This document shows positions 1 through 5,927 of a DNA stretch of 6,218 nucleotides, piece by piece. Under the pieces are notes generated by a model. It was not told the origin of the DNA. It saw nothing but the letters and a program-made list of their open reading frames with translations, and did not search any database. Positions within the stretch are counted from its first letter, which is position 1; every line of letters starts with the position of its first letter. Source of the DNA: Rhodoferax sp. (GTDB lineage: Bacteria; Pseudomonadota; Gammaproteobacteria; Burkholderiales; Burkholderiaceae_C); NCBI GenBank assembly GCA_029865675.1, contig JARXAU010000151.1, positions 1-6,218 on the forward strand, written 5' to 3'. Both the position numbers and the translations under genes were made by a program.

Positions 1-986
1 ACCTCGCTGCGCAGAACCAGCTCGACGTGGCGCAGTTTCGCCAAAGCCTGGCGCAACGCGGCATTGGCCAGGCGGCTTTTCGGGAACAGATCCGCGACCA
101 AATTTTGCTCAGTCGCCTGCATGAGCGTGACGTCGAGTCGCGTGTGCGGGTGACCGATGCCGACGTCGAAAACGCCCTGGCCGCACGCCAAGCGGCCAAC
201 GCTGACCCGCTGGCCCAAGACATCAACCTGGCCAACTTGTTGGTGGCCTTGCCTGACAAGCCCACACCCGCCCAGGTGGCGCAGGCGCAAACGCAGGCGA
301 TGCGGCTACTGGCGCGAATCCGCGCGGGTGAGGAGTTTGGTGATTTGGTCAAAGAACTGTCGGGGGCGGATCGAAGCAATGGTGGCCAACTGGGGCTGCG
401 TCGCGCGGATCGCTACCCCTTGCTGTTCGTTAATGCGACCCAGTCTCTCGCGGTGGGCCAAGTGTCGGAGCCGGTGCGCTCAGACGCTGGCTTTCATTTG
501 CTGCTGGTCGTAGAGCGCCGCGCGGGAAGCGTGGTGCAGACGGTGCCGCAAACCCGCGCACGCCACATACTGCTGCGCATCTCCCCTCAGTCGAGCCAAG
601 CGCAGGCGTTAGCGAAGCTCAATGAGGCACGTGCACGCATCATGGCCGGCAGCACCACGTTTGAGGCGGCTGCCCGTGAGCTGTCGCAAGATGGCAGCGC
701 GTCCCAAGGGGGCGATCTTGGTTGGGCTAATCCGGGAATGTTTGTGCCTGAGTTTGAAAGTGCCATGGACCGCCTGAAAGAGCGCGAAATCAGCCAACCC
801 CTGGTCTCGCGCTTTGGCGTGCACCTGCTGCAGGTGATGGAGCGGCGCAACGTCGAACTCACCCTCGCGCAGGTGCGCGAGCGACTGCGCGCAGAGCTGC
901 GTGCCCAGCGGGTCGAAGAAGCATTCGCCAGCTGGGAGCGCGATGTTCGCAATCGCGCTTTCATCGAAATACGAGAGCCGCGTTAA
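1..986 (+). CDS. surA: Periplasmic chaperone / peptidyl-prolyl isomerase SurA, 3' part (5' end outside the window)
   Basis: SurA is the periplasmic chaperone that carries unfolded outer-membrane proteins towards the BAM complex. The frame is open to the left edge, so the signal peptide and the start of the N-terminal chaperone domain are missing; the first full codon is at base 3 and 327 residues are visible. Counting from there, residues 1-60 match the end of the helical N domain (the FREQIRDQILLSRL stretch). Residues about 72-172 are parvulin domain 1, about 183-281 are parvulin domain 2 (ARHILLR, QGGDLGW, FGVHLLQV), and the rest is the C-terminal helix that packs on the N domain. Domain 2 keeps the usual histidines (residues 188 and 274). 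Domain 1 has ANLL where a parvulin normally has a His (N78), so it is probably not an active isomerase, as is known for E. coli domain 1. Stop is TAA at 984-986. rsmA follows 38 bp later. Confidence 0.93.
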   Translation, partial: LAAQNQLDVAQFRQSLAQRGIGQAAFREQIRDQILLSRLHERDVESRVRVTDADVENALAARQAANADPLAQDINLANLLVALPDKPTPAQVAQAQTQAMRLLARIRAGEEFGDLVKELSGADRSNGGQLGLRRADRYPLLFVNATQSLAVGQVSEPVRSDAGFHLLLVVERRAGSVVQTVPQTRARHILLRISPQSSQAQALAKLNEARARIMAGSTTFEAAARELSQDGSASQGGDLGWANPGMFVPEFESAMDRLKEREISQPLVSRFGVHLLQVMERRNVELTLAQVRERLRAELRAQRVEEAFASWERDVRNRAFIEIREPR

Positions 987-1025
987 ATGACGGGTTTGCA
1001 CCACGCAAGTCCTCGCGCCCGTTAA
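987..1025 (+). other. 12-codon mini-ORF bridging surA and rsmA, possible translational coupler
   Basis: An ATG lies directly after the surA TAA with no base between. The frame reads MTGLHHASPRAR and ends in TAA, which overlaps the rsmA ATG by one base (TAATG). No Shine-Dalgarno is visible in front of rsmA, so ribosomes terminating here could reinitiate on rsmA. The peptide resembles no family I know. Whether it is translated is inference; only the stop/start arrangement is seen directly. Confidence 0.3.
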
Positions 1026-1804
1026 TGCAGCATATTGCCCGCAAGCGGTTCGGCCAGCATTTTTTGTCGGACGGCGCCATCATCGATGCCATCGTTAACG
1101 CCATTGCCCCGGTGCCGGGCCAGCGCGTGGTGGAAATCGGCCCGGGTTTGGCCGCCCTGACCCAGCCGCTGGCGGAGCGTCTGGGTGCCTTGACCGTCAT
1201 TGAGCTAGACCGCGACTTGGCGCTGCACCTGCGTTCGCACCCTCAGTTGCGGGTCATCGAGTCCGACGTGCTGCGGATTGACTTCAGCCAGTTGGCATCG
1301 CAACCCTGGCCGGGCGATACGACGCAGCTCGCGCAAAAAATCCGGGTGGTTGGCAATCTGCCATACAACATTTCCACCCCCATTCTTTTTCACCTGCTCC
1401 AGTTTGTGGGGCACGTGCATGACCAGCATTTCATGCTCCAAAAGGAAGTGATTGACCGCATGGTGGCTGCGCCCGACACCTCGGATTTCAGCCGCTTGAG
1501 CGTGATGTTGCAATGGCGCTACGCCATGGAAGACGTGCTCTTTGTACCCCCGCAGAGTTTTCAGCCTCCGCCACGTGTGGACAGCGCGGTGGTGCGCATG
1601 CTGCCCCTGGCTTCGCCGCCCGCTATTGACGTCGAATTGTTTAGCGAACTGGTGCAAGTGGCTTTTAGTCAACGGCGCAAACTCATACGCCACACCTTGG
1701 GGCGCTGGCTTGAGGCCCGAAATTTCGCCGGCAGCTTTGACCTGCAACGTCGCGCGCAGGAAATCCCGGTGGCAGAGTTTGTTGCCTTGGTGCAACAGCT
1801 GTAA
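1025..1804 (+). CDS. rsmA: 16S rRNA (adenine1518-N6/adenine1519-N6)-dimethyltransferase RsmA (KsgA)
   Basis: The enzyme uses S-adenosylmethionine to dimethylate two adjacent adenines in the 3'-terminal hairpin of 16S rRNA, a late step in 30S maturation; loss gives kasugamycin resistance in E. coli. At 259 residues it has normal length. Seen motifs: RFGQHFL at 8-14 (N-terminal family signature), the SAM-binding loop EIGPGLAALT at 37-46, acidic ribose-binding E60 and D62, D81 in the next SAM motif, the catalytic NLPYN at 111-115, LQKEVIDRM at 138-146, FQPPPRVDSAVV at 179-190, and the C-terminal FSQRRKLIRHTL at 214-225. The SAM loop has Ala at 43 where Gly is more usual, a mild change. ATG 1025 is the only possible start: upstream codons in this frame offer no ATG, GTG or TTG. 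It lacks a clear ribosome binding site and probably depends on readthrough and coupling from surA. Confidence 0.97.
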   Translation: MQHIARKRFGQHFLSDGAIIDAIVNAIAPVPGQRVVEIGPGLAALTQPLAERLGALTVIELDRDLALHLRSHPQLRVIESDVLRIDFSQLASQPWPGDTTQLAQKIRVVGNLPYNISTPILFHLLQFVGHVHDQHFMLQKEVIDRMVAAPDTSDFSRLSVMLQWRYAMEDVLFVPPQSFQPPPRVDSAVVRMLPLASPPAIDVELFSELVQVAFSQRRKLIRHTLGRWLEARNFAGSFDLQRRAQEIPVAEFVALVQQL

Positions 1805-1836
1805 CTGCTCCCCATGGAGCCGCCGGGCCAAGGCGC

Positions 1837-1866
1837 AAAAAAAGCCCGCCTGTAAGCGGGCTTTTT
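1837..1866. terminator. Bidirectional intrinsic terminator between rsmA and the facing RNase/barstar unit
   Basis: Arms 1839-1849 and 1856-1866 form an 11-bp perfect stem (GC core GCCCGC/GCGGGC plus five A-T pairs) with a 6-base loop. A7 at 1837-1843 and T5 at 1862-1866 give a U-tract whichever strand is transcribed. It sits 32 bp after the rsmA stop and downstream of the convergent - strand genes, so it can end both transcripts. A smaller hairpin (GCTCC/GGAGC, 1807-1820) lies between the rsmA stop and it. Confidence 0.9.
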
Positions 1867-1902
1867 GGGGCGCACGCCCTTGCTCGCAGGCTGCGGGTCG
1901 CT

Positions 1903-2112
1903 TTACGCGGCGGCGAGCCAGTAGCCCGCGTTGAACGGACTGCTCATGCGCAGCGCCAGTGGCGACACGTCAATGAGAAAGTCGCTCGGCAGTTTGTCGC
2001 CGCCCACAGCGGATTCGGAGGCTGGTGCTGCGATGGCCTCGGTGCTTGCCTGATTCGCCCGTTCTGCTTGGCTGGTGTGTGCAGAACGGGCTACAGAAAA
2101 GAATAGAAGCAT
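1903..2112 (-). CDS. Possible small ORF after barstar, function unknown (about 69 residues)
   Basis: The frame ends in TAA at 1903-1905 and runs back into the barstar gene. The nearest ATG (2110-2112) lies inside the last seven barstar codons in another frame; a longer version could start at 2139. Past the barstar stop the codons look coding-like (many ending in G or C, normal amino-acid mix), and the C-terminal part reads LPSDFLIDVSPLALRMSSPF followed by NAGYW. I recognise no family. There is no good Shine-Dalgarno, and the barstar-end inverted repeat (2057-2091) lies within it. It may be a real small gene, the remnant of a longer one, or chance in GC-rich DNA. If it is not coding, 1870-2056 holds nothing else I can name. 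Confidence 0.25.
   Translation of the reverse strand: MLLFFSVARSAHTSQAERANQASTEAIAAPASESAVGGDKLPSDFLIDVSPLALRMSSPFNAGYWLAAA
2057..2091. repeat. Perfect 11-bp inverted repeat (stem-loop) at the barstar stop codon
   Basis: GCCCGTTCTGC at 2057-2067 is exactly complementary to 2081-2091, with a 13-base loop. The last paired base belongs to the barstar TAG. No U-tract follows on either strand, so it is not a standard intrinsic terminator. It could be a 3'-end stabilising hairpin, a poor terminator backed up by the strong one at 1837-1866, or a protein-binding palindrome. Confidence 0.7.
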
Positions 2113-2492
2113 CGAAACGGAATCTTCCGCTCCCCCCAATAGTCTGCGGTGTCGCGGAAGATATCGAGCAATTGCTCGCGCGCCTCTTTGTCAAACTTGG
2201 CGTTGGCGGGAATGTGTTCCAGCACCGCCACAAAGCCAGGTTGCGGACCCGACTTGTGCACCGGGTCCGTCATGCTGTCGTACAGCGCGTCAAAGTTCTT
2301 TCCCGCACTGGTGGTCAGCGTGAACTGCGCCCCAATCAGGTCCAATACGTCTTGCTTGGTTTGGGCGCTACCCAAATTAGCGTACAAAAAGTGGTGCCCC
2401 AAACCTTGGGCAGCTTCTTGCAAATCTGACACGCGAAATGCGCGTATCGATTGAACGATATTCGTTCTTACGGTTCGAAGTGGCATATCCAT
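2091..2492 (-). CDS. Barstar-family ribonuclease inhibitor
   Basis: This is likely the cytoplasmic inhibitor (immunity protein) of the RNase encoded just upstream. At 133 residues it is longer than Bacillus barstar (about 90), with extra sequence mostly at the N-terminus. Seen: the helix and loop GKNFDALYDSMTD at 64-76 match barstar YGENLDALWDCLT. The two aspartates that plug the barnase active site (Asp35 and Asp39 in barstar) correspond to D68 and D72, and the structural Gly and Asn before them are kept. FVAVLEHIPA at 87-96 fits the next strand, EQLLDIFRDTADYW at 106-119 the following helix, and PFRCFYSFL the last strand. No signal peptide, as expected for an inhibitor that stays inside. 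ATG at 2492 is used here; a second in-frame ATG two codons later (2486) has GGGG at a better distance. The RNase stop is 27 bp upstream. Family assignment is by motif recognition only. Confidence 0.88.
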   Translation of the reverse strand: MDMPLRTVRTNIVQSIRAFRVSDLQEAAQGLGHHFLYANLGSAQTKQDVLDLIGAQFTLTTSAGKNFDALYDSMTDPVHKSGPQPGFVAVLEHIPANAKFDKEAREQLLDIFRDTADYWGERKIPFRCFYSFL

Positions 2493-2510
2493 CCCCGATT
2501 CACTTTCATC

Positions 2511-2556
2511 AAAAAAAATTCAAGGCACGATCATGCGAAAACTCGCATAGTGATCG
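2511..2556 (-). promoter_or_regulatory. Intercistronic stem-loop plus U8 tract between RNase and barstar
   Basis: ATGCGA/TCGCAT (2533-2538 with 2543-2548, 4-base loop) is extended past a 3-base bulge by CGATC/GATCG (2528-2532 with 2552-2556). On the transcribed strand this hairpin covers the last RNase codons; nine bases later, after the TGA, comes a run of eight U (2518-2511). The U-run is farther from the stem than in a canonical terminator. It may be a partial terminator/attenuator or an RNA-processing site setting the RNase:inhibitor ratio. Structure is seen; function is inferred. Confidence 0.4.
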
Positions 2557-2936
2557 ACCGTGTAATAACAAACTTCTGGCGCAGTGGCCGGGCCACCACA
2601 CACGATTCTTTGGGCTCCACGGCCTCGCAAACCCGGCGTTTTGACGGTGTACTCACGGTAGAACCCGCGCTTTTGCAGGGGCAAAATACGCTCGCGGTTA
2701 CCGAAAACGACGCCGTCTTTTTCAAACGGAAAAGGGCCGCCGCGTTGAATGTTGCGATAGGTCTCTATGCCCGGCGCGGGCATTTCCCGCTGCGCAATCG
2801 TCGCAAGCTCCCCGGCCAACAACGGAGCCGCTGGCATGCCCAAACTCAGGGCGGTTAGCAGCAGCGTGAGTCCGCGCAGCACGGTGCGCAACACCAAGTT
2901 CGCCCACCGCTGTGTCACTTTCCTTCGGCAAACCAC
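2520..2936 (-). CDS. Exported guanyl-specific ribonuclease, RNase Sa/barnase superfamily
   Basis: This is a small endoribonuclease that should cleave single-stranded RNA after guanosine. The mature part from about residue 42 matches Streptomyces RNase Sa closely: GGPFPFEKDGVVFGNRE at 66-82, FYREYTVKTPG at 92-102, GRGAQRIVCGG at 105-115, YYTVDHYASF at 124-133. By that alignment the general base is E95, the phosphate-binding arginines R106 and R110, and the general acid H129, so all catalytic residues are present. C113 and C123 could form a disulfide. The N-terminus has basic residues, a hydrophobic stretch at 22-32 and a probable cleavage site near LLA-GE (41/42), so the protein is probably exported. 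GTG 2936 gives 138 residues and a rather long basic n-region. TTG at 2897 (with GGTGG six bases upstream) or GTG at 2894 would give a more typical signal peptide, so the start is uncertain. The barstar gene lies 27 bp downstream. Confidence 0.88.
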   Translation of the reverse strand: MVCRRKVTQRWANLVLRTVLRGLTLLLTALSLGMPAAPLLAGELATIAQREMPAPGIETYRNIQRGGPFPFEKDGVVFGNRERILPLQKRGFYREYTVKTPGLRGRGAQRIVCGGPATAPEVCYYTVDHYASFRMIVP

Positions 2937-2985
2937 GTCAAAGCCCCATCAACGGTCAAAAAAAACGGCCCAAAACCGAGGGGCG

Positions 2986-3025
2986 ATTGTCGTTGATGCA
3001 CGGCCCAAGCGCAATAGCTTTGCGC
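2986..3025 (-). promoter_or_regulatory. Candidate promoter with overlapping palindrome for the RNase/barstar unit
   Basis: On the - strand a TTGCGC (3014-3009) and a GACAAT (2991-2986) are separated by exactly 17 bases, a weak sigma-70-like pair (3/6 and 4/6 matches). The -35-like element is one arm of a perfect 6-bp palindrome, GCGCAA-AGCTA-TTGCGC (3009-3025), placed as an operator might be. The leader also has an 8-bp inverted repeat (CATCAACG 2947-2954 with CGTTGATG 2991-2998) and a T8 run at 2958-2965. The 163 bp between the RNase and the DUF6172-like gene contain no other gene. Confidence 0.3.
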
Positions 3026-3035
3026 CAAGATGCCG

Positions 3036-3083
3036 AAAAAAGGCAAGGGTTTACCCGAGATCACGGCTGCCTGTTGCCCCTTT
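3036..3083 (-). terminator. Possible long-loop terminator after the maeB/DUF6172-like genes
   Basis: On the - strand AAAGGGGCAA (3083-3074) can pair with TTGCCTTTTT (3046-3037; two G-U pairs), with a loop of about 27 bases that holds a small GGGTAAACCC hairpin, and the stem runs into a T6 tract. It begins 16 bases past the stop codon at 3100. The long loop makes it less certain than the terminator at 1837-1866. Confidence 0.35.
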
Positions 3084-3099
3084 CTGTGGAGCGGGCAAT

Positions 3100-3453
3100 T
3101 TACCGTGGGCGATCGAGGTGACGCATCAATTGGTCTCTGCGGCTGTCTGGGCCGCCTGATTCGTCTTTGGGTTTTGCCGCGCGTATACCTTGGGTGCCCA
3201 AAATACTGACAAAGAAGGCATCTGCCCCTGATTGCCCTGCCGCGTCCATCAGGCCGATGAGCGTGGCGAAATGCACCTCCGTGGCGTCGGCTTCGGTGCT
3301 GCCAAAGCGGCAGGCAAAGTCCCAGTAATCCACGCCTTCGGGCAAGGCGGCGCGGCGCTGGCGCGCCACGTACTTGCGCACTTCGTGTTTGCTGGCGTCG
3401 AGCAGGCGGTCACGGTGGCGGCCTTCGACAGTGAGTTGAAATAGTTTTTTCAC
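3100..3453 (-). CDS. Small DUF6172-like protein, function unknown
   Basis: The 117-residue product begins MKKLFQLTVEGRHRDRLLDA and continues with KHEVRKYVARQRRAALPEGVD and YWDFACRFG. I recognise this start as the DUF6172 style of short proteobacterial proteins; no biochemical role is known to me. It is soluble-looking, with no signal peptide or membrane segment, a very basic region at about 22-35, and an acidic/aliphatic second half. The tail after residue 92 (AKPKDESGGPDSRRD onward) is hydrophilic and probably disordered. The start is GTG at 3451-3453, supported by AGGA four bases upstream. The gene lies 42 bp after the maeB stop in the same direction with no terminator between, so it is probably the second gene of a maeB transcript. 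That it is a gene is firm; the family name is from memory of the pattern. Confidence 0.8.
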   Translation of the reverse strand: MKKLFQLTVEGRHRDRLLDASKHEVRKYVARQRRAALPEGVDYWDFACRFGSTEADATEVHFATLIGLMDAAGQSGADAFFVSILGTQGIRAAKPKDESGGPDSRRDQLMRHLDRPR

Positions 3454-3495
3454 GCAGTCCTATGGAAACAAGCCATTATTGAGGCGTTTGCATTG

Positions 3496-5859
3496 TTAGC
3501 GCGCGGCATTGGCGTCGGCCACGGTGAGCGCGGTCATATTCACAATGCGTCGCACGGTGGTGCTGGCGGTCAGCACGTGCACCGGCTTGGCCGCGCCCAA
3601 GAGCACTGGCCCAATGGCAATATTGCCGCCGGCTGCGGTTTTCAGCAGGTTGTAAGCGATGTTGGCGGCGTCGATATTGGGCATGACCAGCAGATTGGCG
3701 TCGCCTTCGAGGGTGGTGTGGGGCATCAATGCGGCGCGGGCATGGCCGTCGAGCGCCAGGTCCCCGTGCATTTCTCCTTCAACTTCGAGCCAGGGCGCCT
3801 CCTGCTGCAATATCTCCAGAGTCTTGCGCATTTTGATGGCGCTGGGTTCGTTGCTACTGCCAAAGTTGGAGTGGCTTAACAAGGCAGCTTTGGGCGCTAT
3901 TCCAAAGCGGAGCATTTCTTCGGCTGCCATGACGGTAATGCGCGCCAGCTCTTGTGCGCTTGGGTCGTAATTGACGTGGGTGTCCACCACAAACACCTGC
4001 CGCCCGGGCAGCATAAGGCCGTTCATGCAGGCGTACACCTGTACATCCAAACTGCTGCCCACAGGGGCTGAATGGCGTTTGCCGATGACTTGGTCGATGT
4101 AGTTCAGATGCAGCGCGGTGGTGCCCCACGTGCCACAAATGAGACCGTCTACGTCGCCTTTGTGCAGCAGCATGGCGCCAATCAGTGTGAGACGGCGGCG
4201 CATTTCAATTTTGGCGACCTGCACGGTCACGCCTTTGCGCTCGCCCATGCGGTGGTAGGTCTGCCAGAAGTCGCGGTAGCGGTGGTCTTGCTCGACGTTG
4301 ACCACGGCGTAGTCCTGGCCTTCGCGCAGGCGCAGGCCAAACTTGGCGATGCGCTCAGCAATCACCGCTGGGCGACCAATCAGCGTGGGCATGGCCAGGC
4401 CCTCGTCGACCACGATTTGGGTCGCGCGCAGCACGCGCTCGTCTTCGCCCTCGGCATAGGCCACGCGCTTTTTGAGTGCGTTCTTGGCCATGGCAAAGAT
4501 CGGGCGCATGGTCGTGCCCGAGGCGTAGACAAAACTTTGCAGCTTTTCGCGGTAGGCGTCCATATCCGCCACCGGGCGCAGCGCCACGCCGCTGTCAAAC
4601 GCGGCCTGGGCCACGGCCGGGGCGATTTTCATCATCAGGCGCGGATCGAAAGGCTTGGGGATGAGGTATTCCGGGCCAAAGGCGAGTTGTTCACCGGCAT
4701 AGGCCGCAGCCACCACGTCGCTCTGCTCAGCCTGGGCCAGCTCGGCAATGGCGTGCACGGCGGCGATTTCCATCTCCACCGTGATGGTGGAAGCCCCGGC
4801 GTCCAGCGCGCCACGGAAGATGTAGGGAAAGCACAGGACGTTGTTGACCTGGTTGTGAAAGTCGCTGCGCCCGGTGGCCATGATGGCGTCGTCGCGCACC
4901 GCTTTCACTTCGTCGGGCAAAATTTCAGGCGTAGGGTTGGCCAGAGCAAAAATGAGCGGTCGGGCCGCCATGCTTTTCACCATGTCGGGTTTGAGCACGC
5001 CGCCCGCCGACAAACCCAGAAACACGTCCGCGTCGGCAATGATCTCGCGCAGCGTGCGGGCATCGGTCTTTTGGGCGAAAAGCTCCTTGTCCGCGTCCAT
5101 CAGCTCGGTGCGGCCCTCGTAGACCACACCGGCGAGGTCGGTGACATAAATGTTTTCACGTGGAATGCCCAGTTTGACCAGCAGGCCCAGGCAGGCCAGC
5201 GCAGCGGCACCGGCGCCGGACGTGACCAGTTTGATCTGTTTGGGGTCTTTACCCACCACTTTGAGGCCATTGAGAATGGCCGCGCCCACCACAATGGCGG
5301 TGCCGTGCTGGTCGTCATGGAAGACCGGAATCTTCATGCGCTCGCGCAGCTTGCGCTCGACATAAAAGCAGTCGGGCGCTTTGATGTCTTCGAGGTTGAT
5401 GCCGCCAAAGGTCGGCTCCAGCGAGGCAATGATGTCGACCAGTTTGTCCAAGTCGTGCTTTTCATTGATTTCGATGTCAAAGACATCAATGCCGGCAAAC
5501 TTTTTGAACAAAACCCCTTTGCCCTCCATCACCGGCTTGGCCGCCAACGGGCCGATGTCGCCCAGGCCCAGCACTGCCGTGCCGTTGGTGATGACCGCCA
5601 CCAGGTTGCCCCGGCTGGTGTACTTGAAGGCGTTGTTGGGGTCCTTGACGATTTCTTCGCAAGGTGCGGCCACGCCAGGTGAATAGGCCAGCGCAAGATC
5701 GTGCTGGTTCACCAACTGTTTGGTCGCCGCAATGGAAATTTTTCCAGGGGTGGGGAACTGGTGGTATTCCAAGGCCGCCTGGCGTAATTGGGCACGCTGT
5801 TCAAGCACTTCTGCCTCGTGGGGGGCGGAGCTGGGAGTGGGAGGAGAGTCTTGGGCCAT
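3496..5859 (-). CDS. maeB: NADP-dependent malic enzyme, MaeB type with C-terminal phosphotransacetylase-like domain
   Basis: The enzyme converts malate to pyruvate and CO2 with reduction of NADP(+), feeding pyruvate and NADPH during growth on C4 acids. Length 787 residues, as expected for the large bacterial fusion type. Malic enzyme part about 25-440: LAYSPGVAAPCEEI at 57-70 carries the catalytic Tyr (Y59), MEGKGVLFKKFAGIDVFD at 111-128 the catalytic Lys (K114), INLEDI at 154-159 (E157, D158) and HDDQHGTA at 181-188 (D183) the metal ligands. The Rossmann loop is SGAGAAA at 214-220 and FALANPTPE is at 304-312. The rest, from about MRPIFAMAKNALKKRVAYAEGEDER at 451-475, is a phosphotransacetylase-like domain. 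In known MaeB proteins this domain binds acetyl-CoA and controls activity rather than catalysing transfer (family knowledge). The start ATG 5857-5859 has AAGGA six bases upstream. The preceding 143 bp hold the leader hairpin and a candidate -10 box. The DUF6172-like gene follows. Confidence 0.97.
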   Translation of the reverse strand: MAQDSPPTPSSAPHEAEVLEQRAQLRQAALEYHQFPTPGKISIAATKQLVNQHDLALAYSPGVAAPCEEIVKDPNNAFKYTSRGNLVAVITNGTAVLGLGDIGPLAAKPVMEGKGVLFKKFAGIDVFDIEINEKHDLDKLVDIIASLEPTFGGINLEDIKAPDCFYVERKLRERMKIPVFHDDQHGTAIVVGAAILNGLKVVGKDPKQIKLVTSGAGAAALACLGLLVKLGIPRENIYVTDLAGVVYEGRTELMDADKELFAQKTDARTLREIIADADVFLGLSAGGVLKPDMVKSMAARPLIFALANPTPEILPDEVKAVRDDAIMATGRSDFHNQVNNVLCFPYIFRGALDAGASTITVEMEIAAVHAIAELAQAEQSDVVAAAYAGEQLAFGPEYLIPKPFDPRLMMKIAPAVAQAAFDSGVALRPVADMDAYREKLQSFVYASGTTMRPIFAMAKNALKKRVAYAEGEDERVLRATQIVVDEGLAMPTLIGRPAVIAERIAKFGLRLREGQDYAVVNVEQDHRYRDFWQTYHRMGERKGVTVQVAKIEMRRRLTLIGAMLLHKGDVDGLICGTWGTTALHLNYIDQVIGKRHSAPVGSSLDVQVYACMNGLMLPGRQVFVVDTHVNYDPSAQELARITVMAAEEMLRFGIAPKAALLSHSNFGSSNEPSAIKMRKTLEILQQEAPWLEVEGEMHGDLALDGHARAALMPHTTLEGDANLLVMPNIDAANIAYNLLKTAAGGNIAIGPVLLGAAKPVHVLTASTTVRRIVNMTALTVADANAAR

Positions 5860-5874
5860 CGTGCGTCCTTGGTC

Positions 5875-5907
5875 GCTGGAAGATCGAGCAAAAAAGCCGC
5901 TTCCAGC
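5875..5907 (-). promoter_or_regulatory. Perfect 8-bp stem-loop in the maeB leader next to the ribosome binding site
   Basis: GCTGGAAG (5875-5882) and CTTCCAGC (5900-5907) are exact inverted complements with a 17-base loop that includes a T6 run on the transcribed strand. The maeB-side arm ends four bases before the AAGGA Shine-Dalgarno (5866-5870). It could be an RNA hairpin influencing translation or an operator for a dimeric regulator. The symmetry is seen; the role is inferred. Confidence 0.4.
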
Positions 5908-5927
5908 CGTGCTGTGTTGAGCGCGCG

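Noticed and set aside
587..1004. Open frames on the - strand opposite surA
   Set aside because: Arg- and Ser-rich low-complexity translations without motifs, fully covered by surA coding sequence.
1205..1831. A 208-codon - strand frame opposite rsmA
   Set aside because: It covers the rsmA coding region and crosses no promoter or ribosome binding site; the translation is His- and Gln-rich and motif-free.
2958..2979. CGG-N7-CCG followed by T8 in the RNase leader as a terminator
   Set aside because: Only a 3-bp stem, too weak for an intrinsic terminator; the longer structure at 3036-3083 is a better candidate.
2962..3007. Two copies of a 9-base ACGGCCCAA direct repeat upstream of the RNase
   Set aside because: Short, only two copies, with no flanking mobile-element features; likely chance. 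No CRISPR array, tRNA, rRNA or insertion sequence was seen in the window.
2025..3159. Several + strand frames opposite barstar and the RNase
   Set aside because: They are antisense to genes with clear family motifs and show no motif of their own.
4072..5682. A 536-codon open frame on the + strand opposite maeB
   Set aside because: It lies wholly antisense to the well-supported maeB gene, is rich in His, Gly and Val in the way reverse readings of GC-rich codons are, and matches no family. It is a codon-bias shadow.
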